Positions 19,472 to 29,914 of a stretch of DNA of 64,000 nucleotides are shown here, piece by piece (the stretch's first letter is position 1; each line of letters opens with the position of its first letter). The stretch covers positions 39,772-103,771 of the forward strand of contig SUWH01000007.1 of NCBI GenBank assembly GCA_015061605.1, read 5' to 3'. The notes below the pieces were generated by a model, which was not told the DNA's origin, made no database searches, and saw only the letters and a list, made by a program, of their open reading frames with translations. The stretch comes from Lentisphaerota bacterium. GTDB lineage: Bacteria; Verrucomicrobiota; Lentisphaeria; Victivallales; Victivallaceae. Both the position numbers and the translations under genes were made by a program.

Positions 19472-19494
19472 TTTCAATATGAAAGAAGAAAACA

Positions 19495-19785
19495 ATGGTA
19501 ATCGCAGTTTCGACCTCGCTTTCTGAGAACGTGGAGAAATTCATCTACTGCAAAGTGGAGAAAAATATCATCCGCGAACAGGAGAGTGCTTTCACTCCAC
19601 CCGGCGGCAAAGCAGCATTGATCAGGCAGTTCATCGGTCTGGAAATCGACCTGCTCATCGCCGGAAAAATTCCGGAAGAACTGGAAGCCGACCTCCGCGA
19701 AGCCGGAATTGCCGTTATCAGCAACATCAACGGTGCCCCCGAACAGATTTTAAAGCAATATCTCGACGGTACACTGGATTTTTGA
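19495..19785 (+). CDS. NifX/NifB-domain (dinitrogenase FeMo-cofactor) like protein
   Basis: MVIAVSTSLSENVEKFIYCKVE...IDLLIAGKIPEELEADLREAGIAVI. Confidence 0.65.
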   Translation: MVIAVSTSLSENVEKFIYCKVEKNIIREQESAFTPPGGKAALIRQFIGLEIDLLIAGKIPEELEADLREAGIAVISNINGAPEQILKQYLDGTLDF

Positions 19786-19798
19786 ACAGGATTTTTTT

Positions 19799-20209
19799 AT
19801 GGATTGCGAAAAACTGCGGGATTTTCTCAACAACAACGATCTCTTCTGCCGTTACTGCGGTATAAAAATCACCCATATCGCTCCGGGCGAAGCTGAAGCG
19901 GAACTGCAAATAACCCCCGATATGATGAACAGCCGCAATGTTGTTCAGGGAGGAGCCATCATGACCCTTGCCGATTTTGCCTTTGCCGGAGCCTCCAATG
20001 CGATGGGACACACGACCGTTTCCACCGGATTGAATATCAATTTTCTCCGTCCGGGTTCAGGGAAAAAACTCATTGCCAAAGCGAAAAAGATCCATCACGG
20101 CAGATCGACATGTTTGTATCAGGTGGATGTATTCAACGAAGAAAACAAACTTGTCGCGGCGGTAACGGTTTCCGGCTTTACTGTCGACGACAAACCGGTT
20201 GCCGGATAA
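19799..20209 (+). CDS. PaaI-type hotdog thioesterase
   Basis: RNVVQGGAIMTLADFAFAGASNAMG...NFLRPGSGKKLIAKAK. Confidence 0.85.
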   Translation: MDCEKLRDFLNNNDLFCRYCGIKITHIAPGEAEAELQITPDMMNSRNVVQGGAIMTLADFAFAGASNAMGHTTVSTGLNINFLRPGSGKKLIAKAKKIHHGRSTCLYQVDVFNEENKLVAAVTVSGFTVDDKPVAG

Positions 20210-20210
20210 G

Positions 20211-22379
20211 ATGAAAACCACGAACCGCACCTACATCATCCGGGGGATGCGCTGTGCCGGATGTTCAAAAAATCTGGAAAGAGCAGTTTCCCGCCTGTCC
20301 GGAGCGGAAAATGTTTCGGTAAATTACGCCACCGGAACCTTGTCGCTCACTTTCGATTTGTCACAGCTCGATGAAGAAACGATTTTTGCCACGGTAAAAA
20401 AGATGGGCTTTACTGCCGAATATCCTCCAAAGGACCCGGCTGAAGAAGAAAGAAAAGAGGCACTGCGGTTCAAGAAACAACTGCGTGATCTGGTTATCAG
20501 TATCGTATTCACCATTTTGCTGACCATTGCGGCTTTTTCAAATTTGGTTTCAAACATTCAGCTTTCCGGAGTTGTCCAGTTGACACTGCTGTTTCCGGTT
20601 TTATATGCGGGACGGAAAATTTTCATTGCCGGAATACCGGCACTTTTGAAACTCCGTCCGGATATGGATTCGCTGATCGCCTGCGGAGCGGGAACGGGAG
20701 CAGTTTATTCGCTTTATCTTCTGATTTCCGGCACAGCATCCTGCCATTACCACTTTGATTCAGCGGCAATGATATTGACTTTGGTCATGCTGGGCAGAAC
20801 GTTGGAACACCGCGCGAGAAACAGAGTTTCCAGTTCCATGCGGGAACTGCTCAAACTTGCCCCGGAATATGCAACCGTCATAACCAACAAAACGGAAGAA
20901 AAAGTCCCGGTACATTCACTTCAAATCAACGCTCTCATCCGCATCCGTCCCGGAGAAAAAGTTCCCGCCGATGCCATTGTTACAAGTGGAAATTCTTACG
21001 TCAATGAGGCGATGTTGAGCGGCGAAGAACTTCCCGTTTCCAAAGTTCCCGGCAGCCGCATTTACGGCGGCACGGTCAATGTGGACGGCGTACTGGAAGC
21101 AAAAATCACGGCACTTGGAGAAAACAGCGAACTCGGACAGATAATAAAACTGGTCTCCGATGCCCAGAACACCCGCCCGCCGATTGCAAAACTTGCCGAC
21201 AAAGTGGCGGGAGTATTCACCTGGATAATTTTCTCTTTGTCACTTCTCACGCTTGTTTTGTGGTTGATTTCAGGAGCCGGTTTTGCAACTGCGTTCAACT
21301 ATGCGCTGTCCGTACTGGTCGCCGCCTGCCCCTGCGCGCTTGGTCTTGCGACTCCCATCGCGCTGATTGCCGGTATCGGGCGCGGCGCCACGCTCGGAAT
21401 CCTGATCAAAAACGGTACCGCACTGGAAAATTGTGCAAAAGCCGGAACAGTGATTTTTGATAAGACCGGTACTCTCACCTCCGGCAAACCGGAGATAAAA
21501 AAGGTACTCGTTTATCCTGAATGCGGCATTACAGAAAAAGAACTTCTTAAAATTGCCGCCGCCGCAGAGAAAAACTCCACCCATCCGCTCGCCGCCGCAT
21601 TGAATACGATCGATACAGATGTCGCCGTCACGGATTTTGTAAATCACAGCGGACTTGGAATAAGCTGTAAATCAAACGGTAATGATTGGCTTTTCGGAAA
21701 TGAGGCGTTGATGAAAAAATCCGGAATAAATTGCAATGTTCCGGCAGAATTTTCCGGCTTGACGCTGATTTTCTGCGCCAGGGACAAACAACTCTCCGGC
21801 ATCATCGGTGCCGGAGACACCCTGCGTATTGAAGCGGCAAAAGTTATTTCCGGCTTGAAAAAAACCGGACTCCGCTCCATCATGCTCACCGGAGACAATC
21901 CCGCTTCGGCACAGCGTTGTGCATCAGATTGCAATATCACGGAATTTTATGCCGGACTCACTCCGGAAAATAAGAGTACAAAAATAAAAGAGCTTTCAAC
22001 GACCTCCCGTACTCCCGTGATCATGGTCGGCGACGGTATCAATGATGCCCCGGCACTGGCAAGCGCCGATGTCGGCATCGCCATCGGTGCCGGAACGGCG
22101 GCGGCTATGGAAAGTGCCGGTATCATCCTGAAAAAAAGTGATCTGCACGGAGTATGTGATGTCATAAAATTGAGCCGGGCGGTTTTACGTGTCATCAAGC
22201 AGAATCTCTTCTGGGCATTTTTCTATAATTTCGGAGTTCTGCCCTTTGCCGCCGGGCTCGGCACTTTGTGGGGAGGCTTTTCTCTCAATCCCGCCATCTG
22301 TGCCGCGACCATGGCGGCAAGTTCGCTTACGGTGGTTTTGAATGCGCTGCGTTTACTCAAATTCAAGGTGGACAAATGA
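20211..22379 (+). CDS. copA: Copper-translocating P-type ATPase
   Basis: HMA GMRCAGCSKNLERAV; CPCALGLATPIAL; DKTGTLTSGKPE; GDGINDAPALASADVGIAIG. Confidence 0.92.
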   Translation: MKTTNRTYIIRGMRCAGCSKNLERAVSRLSGAENVSVNYATGTLSLTFDLSQLDEETIFATVKKMGFTAEYPPKDPAEEERKEALRFKKQLRDLVISIVFTILLTIAAFSNLVSNIQLSGVVQLTLLFPVLYAGRKIFIAGIPALLKLRPDMDSLIACGAGTGAVYSLYLLISGTASCHYHFDSAAMILTLVMLGRTLEHRARNRVSSSMRELLKLAPEYATVITNKTEEKVPVHSLQINALIRIRPGEKVPADAIVTSGNSYVNEAMLSGEELPVSKVPGSRIYGGTVNVDGVLEAKITALGENSELGQIIKLVSDAQNTRPPIAKLADKVAGVFTWIIFSLSLLTLVLWLISGAGFATAFNYALSVLVAACPCALGLATPIALIAGIGRGATLGILIKNGTALENCAKAGTVIFDKTGTLTSGKPEIKKVLVYPECGITEKELLKIAAAAEKNSTHPLAAALNTIDTDVAVTDFVNHSGLGISCKSNGNDWLFGNEALMKKSGINCNVPAEFSGLTLIFCARDKQLSGIIGAGDTLRIEAAKVISGLKKTGLRSIMLTGDNPASAQRCASDCNITEFYAGLTPENKSTKIKELSTTSRTPVIMVGDGINDAPALASADVGIAIGAGTAAAMESAGIILKKSDLHGVCDVIKLSRAVLRVIKQNLFWAFFYNFGVLPFAAGLGTLWGGFSLNPAICAATMAASSLTVVLNALRLLKFKVDK

Positions 22380-23545
22380 GTGATTTCCCGCAAAACAGTC
22401 TCTTTTATTCTGCCTTGCGCCGCTTCTGGAGTTCTCCTGCGGCAAAGCTCGGTACGATCGGAATAACAGTGCTGTTGTTTCCGGCACTTTTTGCTCCGCT
22501 GCTGATAAATCAGCGGCCGCTGCTGATGATTAAAGACGGAACTGTATCGTTCCCGTTTCTCCGTTACATTTTTGCTCCGGAAAGCCCGGAAGTGCTGGTG
22601 GAACAATTCTTTAACTTCAGCGCAATATATCTGATCATTTACCTGATGTTTTTCCTGATAAAATTCCGCAAACTGCGGAAAATATTACAAATAGCAGCAT
22701 TTATACTGTTGTTGCTTCCATTCATTTTCACTGAACCGAAAATGGAACGCATAAACTACCGGCAAATGGCGGCAAATGGCGAAATAAAAGCGCTGTTTGC
22801 CCCCATCCCCTACGGCCCGTTTGAAATCAGTGCCGCCCCCTTTGAAGCACCGTCAGAAGAACATATTTTCGGTTGCGACGACATCGGGCGCGATGTAGCG
22901 GCAAGACTGATCTGCGGAGCCAGGGTCTCGCTTGCCGTCGGAGTTTTCGCCACCTTGTGTGCGCTTTCACTCGGCACGGCGGCGGGATTGATGACGGGAT
23001 ATTTCCGGGGGAAATTTGACCTCTTCATGATGCGGCTGGTGGAAATATTGATGTGTTTTCCCACCTTTTTGTTACTGCTGATATTGATGTCGATGTTGAG
23101 TGATCATCACTTCACCCAGTCGATACCGCTGTTGATCGGTGTGATCGGTATCACCGGCTGGATAGGTCCGGCGCTGCTGGTGCGCGGCGAAGTGCTTAAA
23201 CAAAGTGCCTTGCCCTACATCCAAAGTTGTGTGGTAACTGGTCTTCCGGTGCGCAAAATTCTTTTCCGCCATCTGCTGCCCAACATCCTGCCGCCGGTGC
23301 TTATCAGTTTTACTTTCGGCGTTGCCGGAGCGATACTTTCAGAAAGCGGTTTGAGCTTTCTCGGATTCGGCGTCCAGATGCCGACCGCCAGCTGGGGAAA
23401 TTTACTGCGGCAGGCATTTGACAATCCGCTTGACCACTGGCATTTGACCGTATTTCCCGGGGCGGCACTGTTTGTGGCAGTGATGTCATTCAACTTTACC
23501 GGAGAAGGGTTGCGCCGCGCACTCGCCCCGGAAAAAGCAGAGTAA
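22376..23545 (+). CDS. ABC transporter permease (OppC/DppC-like)
   Basis: ATGA overlap with copA; HIFGCDDIGRDVAARLICGARVSL...ESGLSFLGFGVQMPTASWGNLL. Confidence 0.85.
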   Translation: MSDFPQNSLFYSALRRFWSSPAAKLGTIGITVLLFPALFAPLLINQRPLLMIKDGTVSFPFLRYIFAPESPEVLVEQFFNFSAIYLIIYLMFFLIKFRKLRKILQIAAFILLLLPFIFTEPKMERINYRQMAANGEIKALFAPIPYGPFEISAAPFEAPSEEHIFGCDDIGRDVAARLICGARVSLAVGVFATLCALSLGTAAGLMTGYFRGKFDLFMMRLVEILMCFPTFLLLLILMSMLSDHHFTQSIPLLIGVIGITGWIGPALLVRGEVLKQSALPYIQSCVVTGLPVRKILFRHLLPNILPPVLISFTFGVAGAILSESGLSFLGFGVQMPTASWGNLLRQAFDNPLDHWHLTVFPGAALFVAVMSFNFTGEGLRRALAPEKAE

Positions 23546-23550
23546 CAGTT

Positions 23551-24657
23551 ATGAAAAATCAGAAAAAATATCTTGAATTATTGAATACCGCCGCCGCAGG
23601 CAAAGTCAAGCTCAATGTCCGGCAGATCGAGGCATTGCTCTCTCCGCCGGATGAAAAGTGCGAACAGAAACTCTTTGAAGCGGCACTTGAATTGAAGCGG
23701 GAACTTTTCGGCAATCTGGTCAATTTACGCGGATTGATCGAATTTTCCAACATCTGCAAATGTGATTGCCTTTACTGCGGCATCCGCAAGAGCAACCGCA
23801 AAGTCACCCGCTACACCATGAGCGAAACTGAAATACTCCACAGCGCGGAACTTGCTTCGCAGTTCGGCTACGGCGCAGTCGTTTTGCAAAGCGGTGAACG
23901 CGATGATGTACAATTCACCGGTCAAGTCACTGCGTTGATTAAAAAAATCAACGCAGTGCCGAATCCGCCTGCCATAACGCTTTCCTGCGGTGAGCAGAGT
24001 TTAAAAACTTACCGCCGATGGGTGAAAGCGGGAGCAAAACGCTATTTACTGCGTATAGAAAGTTCCACTCCGGAACTTTTCAATGCCATCCATCCGGAAT
24101 TCACCACCCTTGCCAAACGCAAAGCCGCATTGCGCCGCATCCGCCGCGCCGGATTTCAGACCGGTACCGGGGTGATGATCGGCCTGCCGGGACAGACATT
24201 GAAACATCTGGCACGCGATATAAAATTTTTCCGGGATATCGATGTGGATATGATCGGTATGGGTCCTTTTCTGCCGCAGCAGGATACGCCGATGGGCAAT
24301 GCGGACAACTCCCCGGAAACGATTCAGCGCCGCTTCAAGTGGGCGTTGCGGATGATCGCCGTCACCAGACTGGTTCTGCGTGATGTGAATATCGCTTCCA
24401 CGACTGCGCTTCAGGCACTCGATCCGGAGAACGGCAGGGAAAAAGGACTCCTTGCCGGAGCAAATGTGATCATGCCCAATGTGGGCGAGGTCGCCTACCG
24501 CAAAGATTATCAGCTCTACAACGGAAAACCCGCACTGGATGAGAATGGAAAAAATATCCGTTCAGCCCTGTTGAAATCTCTGCGTAAAATCGGTGAAGAA
24601 CCCCGCTGGGACAGCTCCGGAGATCCCATCCACTTTGTCAAACGTACAGCGAAATGA
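23551..24657 (+). CDS. hydE: [FeFe] hydrogenase H-cluster radical SAM maturase HydE-like
   Basis: IEFSNICKCDCLYCGIRKSNRKVTRYTMSETEI...VVLQSGERDD...GVMIGLPGQTLKHLA. Confidence 0.78.
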   Translation: MKNQKKYLELLNTAAAGKVKLNVRQIEALLSPPDEKCEQKLFEAALELKRELFGNLVNLRGLIEFSNICKCDCLYCGIRKSNRKVTRYTMSETEILHSAELASQFGYGAVVLQSGERDDVQFTGQVTALIKKINAVPNPPAITLSCGEQSLKTYRRWVKAGAKRYLLRIESSTPELFNAIHPEFTTLAKRKAALRRIRRAGFQTGTGVMIGLPGQTLKHLARDIKFFRDIDVDMIGMGPFLPQQDTPMGNADNSPETIQRRFKWALRMIAVTRLVLRDVNIASTTALQALDPENGREKGLLAGANVIMPNVGEVAYRKDYQLYNGKPALDENGKNIRSALLKSLRKIGEEPRWDSSGDPIHFVKRTAK

Positions 24658-25730
24658 AAAAATTTGATGTTGACAAATACTTGAGAAAAAATCCGGTTCT
24701 GGAACTTCTGCCGTACGGTAAATATTCTGAAGCGGTGGTCATTCCCGCCTACGATGAATTGGACTCCATCGGTTCGACATTGGATTCGCTTGAAAAGGCA
24801 TTGACCAAAGCCGCAATTGATGCCGCAATTATCGTGGTCATAAACCATCCTCCCGGCGCGGATGATTTTCAATCGGTAAAACTGCTTGAAGAGATAAATT
24901 CCGGAAAGTACAGTAAAATCCACACCATTTATCTTCCAAATAATCCGGGCGGAGTCGGAGCGGCGCGGAAAGCGGGAATGGACACGTTCATCCACGCTGT
25001 TCCTCCGAAAGAAATGGAAAAATCGGTAATTTATTCCCTGGATGCCGACACCATCGTTGAAGAGGATTATTTTTCTGACACGCTGCCGGAAGTTCTCAAA
25101 GGCGGAGCAGTTTCGATACCTTTTTCCCACCAGAAAGCTGAAACTCCCGCGCTTCAGCGGGCGATCGATGATTACGAAGCGTACATGACAAGATATGTTC
25201 AGAAATTATCCGAAGCCGGTTCACCATACGCCTTTTACACCATCGGTTCAGCCTTTGCGGTGCGAGGCGATGCTTACATCCGTGCCGGAGGGATGAAAGT
25301 CAAACCGGCAGGCGAAGATTTTTACTTTTTACAGGCGGTTGCCAAAAGTTCCGGTGTCCGTCAGCTTTCATTCCAAGCACTGGTGCATCCGTCACCGCGC
25401 ATATCGAAACGGGTCCCTTTCGGCACCGGTCCGGCCGTTGAACTGCTGCTCAACGGCGGTGAACTCAACATTATCTCCGATCCGGCGTTTGATGCCCTGC
25501 AGAGATTTCTTCATATTGCGGCAGACTCTGAAGCGTTGGCAGAGCCGGGCGTTTTGCGGAACCGTCTGGAGGAAAAAATGAGGATATTTCTGGAAAAAGA
25601 GGGCTTTTTTGACCGCTTCGGCAAAGTTGCAAAAGACAACCGGAAACGACCGGAAAAACTGCTGAAATCCTTTCACGAGTGGTTCGATGGACTGAAAACT
25701 TTAAAATTTCTGCATTTTTTCTCTGATTAA
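24654..25730 (+). CDS. Glycosyltransferase family 2-like protein
   Basis: AVVIPAYDELDSIGSTLDSLEKAL...YSLDADTIVEEDYF. Confidence 0.6.
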   Translation: MKKFDVDKYLRKNPVLELLPYGKYSEAVVIPAYDELDSIGSTLDSLEKALTKAAIDAAIIVVINHPPGADDFQSVKLLEEINSGKYSKIHTIYLPNNPGGVGAARKAGMDTFIHAVPPKEMEKSVIYSLDADTIVEEDYFSDTLPEVLKGGAVSIPFSHQKAETPALQRAIDDYEAYMTRYVQKLSEAGSPYAFYTIGSAFAVRGDAYIRAGGMKVKPAGEDFYFLQAVAKSSGVRQLSFQALVHPSPRISKRVPFGTGPAVELLLNGGELNIISDPAFDALQRFLHIAADSEALAEPGVLRNRLEEKMRIFLEKEGFFDRFGKVAKDNRKRPEKLLKSFHEWFDGLKTLKFLHFFSD

Positions 25731-25743
25731 GGGCTTTTTTGTA

Positions 25744-25772
25744 TTGACAAAAAATAATTGAAATGCTAGTTT
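25744..25772 (+). promoter_or_regulatory. Sigma70-like promoter
   Basis: TTGACA (25744-25749), 17 nt, TAGTTT (25767-25772). Confidence 0.55.
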
Positions 25773-25876
25773 ATCACCGTGCAACTTTGAAATAACAGCA
25801 AAGTGTCCTTTCAGAGTTGCGTAAAACGTAAAATTTAAATTGCAAACAATATGTTCAGCAAAAGAGGTTGAAGGCT

Positions 25877-26344
25877 ATGAAAAACGATTTTTCCCAGTAC
25901 GTTGACAAAGATTCGGTAATGACTCTGGTCGGCAAAACAAAACTGGAAGTAATGGATCAGTTGATCTCCCGCGCGGCGGATCTCACCAAGTTGAGCCGCG
26001 ATTTGATCTTCCGTCTGGTCTGGAAACGTGAACAGATGATGACCACCGGTGTCGGCGGCATGCTCGCGCTGCCACACATCCGTATCAATGATATCCTCCG
26101 TCCGTTCGTCATCGTCGGTGTCTGCGAAAACCCGATCGAAGATTATCAGGGACAGGATGATCAGCCGGTGCGCGTGATCGTTTTCACCGTTGCCCCGGAC
26201 GAAAATCAGGAAGCCTATCTGCAGCTTTTGAGCAGCATTTCCCGCCGTCTGCGCAACCCCAAACTTATCGAACAGATGATCGGCACCGTTGGCAATACCG
26301 TCGATCTGCTTGCCGTCATCCAGCAGGAAAGTGATCCCCAATGA
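25877..26344 (+). CDS. PTS sugar transporter subunit IIA (fructose/nitrogen type)
   Basis: MKNDFSQYVDKDSVMTLVGKTKLEVMDQLISRA...REQMMTTGVGGMLALPHIRI. Confidence 0.75.
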   Translation: MKNDFSQYVDKDSVMTLVGKTKLEVMDQLISRAADLTKLSRDLIFRLVWKREQMMTTGVGGMLALPHIRINDILRPFVIVGVCENPIEDYQGQDDQPVRVIVFTVAPDENQEAYLQLLSSISRRLRNPKLIEQMIGTVGNTVDLLAVIQQESDPQ

Positions 26345-26730
26345 GTAATGAAAATGCGATCGGCAACGGAGCCACTCTCGACTTCTGCTGTAAAAAGTCC
26401 GGTTGTGACGGAGTGATAAAATTCAACCTCGCCGATGTTGTCGATCCGGATTTTCAGGCGGTCTGCCCGACGTGTCACAATGCTTATGCGCTTGACGATG
26501 AATTGCGCGATAAACTCAAACGGATGCTGGAGTTGATCATCGCCATCCGCAACAGTGAAGACATTCTGGGCGACAGCGTGGTTTCGGTCAATGTTGCCGG
26601 CGGCGAGGTGCGGATACCTTATGCACTTTTGCTCACCCGGCTCAATACGATGATTACTCTGGATATCGGAGGCAGCAAAACCGACTTTCACCTCTGGGTC
26701 GAACCGTCTTCACCGAGTACATTACGTTGA
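26341..26730 (+). CDS. Hypothetical protein, possible zinc-ribbon
   Basis: ATGA overlap with the EIIA gene; CCKKSGC and CPTCHN motifs. Confidence 0.6.
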   Translation: MSNENAIGNGATLDFCCKKSGCDGVIKFNLADVVDPDFQAVCPTCHNAYALDDELRDKLKRMLELIIAIRNSEDILGDSVVSVNVAGGEVRIPYALLLTRLNTMITLDIGGSKTDFHLWVEPSSPSTLR

Positions 26731-26898
26731 TATAAAAAAATATCAGCAAAAAATTGAATAGAAGTATGTTTTTTCGCGCCGGGCAATGTTCCCGGCGTGA
26801 TGTATTATTTGAAAAGTGTAAAATATGGAATTTTCTGCCGGAGAAATTTCCCGGCAGCAGCAATATAAACAACAACTTCACTGAAAGGAGACCGCCTG

Positions 26899-29868
26899 AT
26901 GTTCAGTACCGTATTCAAGGCGATTTTCGGAACAAAATCCCAGCGCGACGTCAAAAAGATGCTCCCGCTGGTTCGCCGTATCAATGAGCTGGAAGTTCAG
27001 CTGCAGCAGCTTTCCGATGAGCAGCTTCAGGGAAAAACTGCGGAATTCAAATCCCGCCTCGCCGCCGGAGAAACTCTCGACGACCTCATGTGCGAAGCAT
27101 TCGCCGTGGTAAAGAACGCCTGCCGAAGAATGTGCGGCAAAGAGTTTGAGGTCTGCGGACAAAAGCTCACCTGGAATATGATCCCCTTTGATGTCCAGCT
27201 CATGGGCGGTATCGCGTTGCACCGCGGTTCGATCGCAGAAATGGCGACCGGTGAGGGTAAAACTCTCGTTGCCACCATGCCGCTTTACCTCAATGCTTTG
27301 ACCGGACGCAATTGTCAGCTCATCACCGTCAACGACTACCTCGCCCGCCGCGACTCCAGCTGGATGGGAGTTATTTTCAACTTCCTCGGACTTACCGTCG
27401 GCTGTCTGCAGAATATGCAGATGCCCGATGAACGCCGCGCCCAGTACAACTGCGATATCACCTACGGCACCAACAGTGAATTCGGGTTCGACTATCTGCG
27501 CGACATGGGCATGGCAAGCGATGCCGATCAGCTGGTCCAGCGCGACCACTACTACGCCATCATCGACGAAATCGACAGTATCCTGATCGATGAAGCGCGT
27601 ACTCCGCTTATCATTTCCGGTCCGGTCCCGATGGCAAAAGATCAGTTCACTGAACTCAAACCGCTGGTCGCCGATCTGTACAACCGTCAGAATCTGCTCT
27701 GTTCCCGTCTGGTGCGCGAAGCCCGGGCGGTACTGGATAAGGAAGATATCAGCGATGCGGAATTTGAAGATGCCATCACCAAACTGCTTCAGGTGAAATT
27801 CGGTATGCCGACCCACCGCCAGCTGCTCCACGCCTTTGAAAACGGCGAAATACTGCGCGAAGTCGAACGGCTCGATTCCAAAGTCCACAGCGACAACAAC
27901 CGCGGTATGCTTCAAGCTGTCCAGAGTGTTCTTTACTTCACCATTGATGAGAAAACCCACGAAGCCGACCTCACCGAACTCGGACGCAACACCATCAGTC
28001 CCGATGATCCGGAAGGCTTCATCATCCCCGATCTGCTGGCAGAACTTCACAAAATCGAAATCGACGAAACTCTCACTCCGGCGGAAAAACTGGAAGCCAA
28101 AGAAAAGTTCCAGGAATTTTTCGCTGACAAGAGCGAACGGCTCCACGATCTTTCCCAGCTGCTCAAGGCCTACTGCCTTTTTGAGAAAGATGTCAACTAT
28201 GTGGTCATGGACCGCAAAGTCATGATCGTCGATGAACATACCGGTCGTCTGATGCCCGGACGCCGTTTCTCCGACGGTCTCCATCAGGCTCTGGAAGCCA
28301 AAGAGGATGTCCCCGTGGAAGCTGAAACCCAGACCATGGCGACCATCACCATCCAGAACTACTTCCGTATGTACAAAAAACTGGCAGGTATGACCGGTAC
28401 TGCGGAAACCGAAGCCGCGGAATTCCACCAGATCTACAAGCTCGATGTGGTGGTCATCCCGACCAACCGTCCCTGCATCCGCAAAGATGAAAACGATTCC
28501 ATTTTCAAAACCAAACGGGAAAAATTCAACGCCATCCTCGATGATATCAATGAACGCTACACCGCCGGACAGCCGGTTCTGCTCGGCACGATTTCTGTCG
28601 ATGATTCCGAAAAACTCTCCCGCATGCTCAAAATGCGCAACATCCCTCACAACGTGCTGAACGCTAAAAACCATCAGCGCGAAGCGGAAATCATCGCCCA
28701 CGCCGGTGAAGTGCGCGCCGTCACCGTCGCCACCAACATGGCAGGACGCGGTACCGACATCAAACTCGGCCCCGGAGTAGCAGAACTGGGCGGACTTCAT
28801 GTTATCGGCAGTTCGCGCCATGACTCCCGCCGTATCGACCGCCAGCTGCGCGGCCGCTGTTCCCGTCAGGGCGACCCGGGCAGTTCCAAATTCTACGTCT
28901 CTCTGGAAGACGATCTGATGCGCCTTTTCGGCGGAGACCGTATCGTCAAGATCTTTGACCGCTTCGGCTTGAAAGAGGGTGATGAACTTCAGCACCCCTG
29001 GCTCGACCACTCCATCGAAACCGCCCAGAAACGGGTGGAACAACAGCACTTCTCCATCCGTAAGCGCACGCTGGACTTTGACGATGTGATGAATAAACAG
29101 CGCGAGATCGTCTACGCCCTGCGCAAAGATGCGCTGCTTTCAGAAACTCCGCATGAAGTGCTGTTCTCCATCATTGATCAGGTGGTGGAAACCATCGTTG
29201 CCAACGCTGCCAATGCCGCCGCCGCCCGCCGCGACAACAGCAACTTTGACTGTGAAGCCCTCGCCGCCGCGCTCAATGCGGTATTCCCGCTGGAATTCAC
29301 CGCTGCCGACCTCACCGCCGGTATCGTCAGTGAACGTTTGACCAAACCGCGCGACCTCGAACTGCAGATAATCGAAAAAATCGAAAAATCCTACCGTGAC
29401 CGCAACGAAGGCATGCCCGATGAACAGCTCGCTTATCTCCAACGGCATACCATTCTCGAAGCCCTCGACCGCTTGTGGCAGGAACACCTCTACGCCATGG
29501 ATCATCTGCGTTCAAGTATGTCACTGCGCGTCTACGCCCAGAAAGATCCGCTGGTAGAATACAAAAATGAAGCTTTCGGTATCTTCAAAAACATGATGGA
29601 TCAGGTCTATATGGATGTGGCAAAGAATCTCTTCCGAATCACTCTGACCCGCATTGAATCCATCGAAGAGTTGTTGAGTTCCATGCCGCAGGAGATGATC
29701 CATCAGCAGTTCGGACAATTCGGCGGCGACACTGCTGAAGCTGAACCGCAGGAGGAGGCTCCGGAAGTACACTTCACCTTCCACCGCGAAACCCCAAAGG
29801 TCGGACGCAATGATCTCTGCCCCTGCGGCAGCGGTAAAAAGTATAAAAAATGTTGCGGCAAAGATTGA
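26899..29868 (+). CDS. secA: Preprotein translocase SecA
   Basis: MATGEGKTLVATMPLYLNAL, ATNMAGRGTDIKLGPGV, C-terminal zinc motif CPCGSGKKYKKCC. Confidence 0.98.
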   Translation: MFSTVFKAIFGTKSQRDVKKMLPLVRRINELEVQLQQLSDEQLQGKTAEFKSRLAAGETLDDLMCEAFAVVKNACRRMCGKEFEVCGQKLTWNMIPFDVQLMGGIALHRGSIAEMATGEGKTLVATMPLYLNALTGRNCQLITVNDYLARRDSSWMGVIFNFLGLTVGCLQNMQMPDERRAQYNCDITYGTNSEFGFDYLRDMGMASDADQLVQRDHYYAIIDEIDSILIDEARTPLIISGPVPMAKDQFTELKPLVADLYNRQNLLCSRLVREARAVLDKEDISDAEFEDAITKLLQVKFGMPTHRQLLHAFENGEILREVERLDSKVHSDNNRGMLQAVQSVLYFTIDEKTHEADLTELGRNTISPDDPEGFIIPDLLAELHKIEIDETLTPAEKLEAKEKFQEFFADKSERLHDLSQLLKAYCLFEKDVNYVVMDRKVMIVDEHTGRLMPGRRFSDGLHQALEAKEDVPVEAETQTMATITIQNYFRMYKKLAGMTGTAETEAAEFHQIYKLDVVVIPTNRPCIRKDENDSIFKTKREKFNAILDDINERYTAGQPVLLGTISVDDSEKLSRMLKMRNIPHNVLNAKNHQREAEIIAHAGEVRAVTVATNMAGRGTDIKLGPGVAELGGLHVIGSSRHDSRRIDRQLRGRCSRQGDPGSSKFYVSLEDDLMRLFGGDRIVKIFDRFGLKEGDELQHPWLDHSIETAQKRVEQQHFSIRKRTLDFDDVMNKQREIVYALRKDALLSETPHEVLFSIIDQVVETIVANAANAAAARRDNSNFDCEALAAALNAVFPLEFTAADLTAGIVSERLTKPRDLELQIIEKIEKSYRDRNEGMPDEQLAYLQRHTILEALDRLWQEHLYAMDHLRSSMSLRVYAQKDPLVEYKNEAFGIFKNMMDQVYMDVAKNLFRITLTRIESIEELLSSMPQEMIHQQFGQFGGDTAEAEPQEEAPEVHFTFHRETPKVGRNDLCPCGSGKKYKKCCGKD

Positions 29869-29914
29869 TTTGCCCTGAATAATAAGAGATAAAATTACGG
29901 AGTTTGTTATAATC

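Noticed and set aside
26878-29049. 723-aa minus-strand ORF opposite secA
   Set aside because: Mirror ORF caused by codon bias in secA; composition (His/Phe/Asp/Gly-rich) is typical of a shadow translation, with no recognisable domains.
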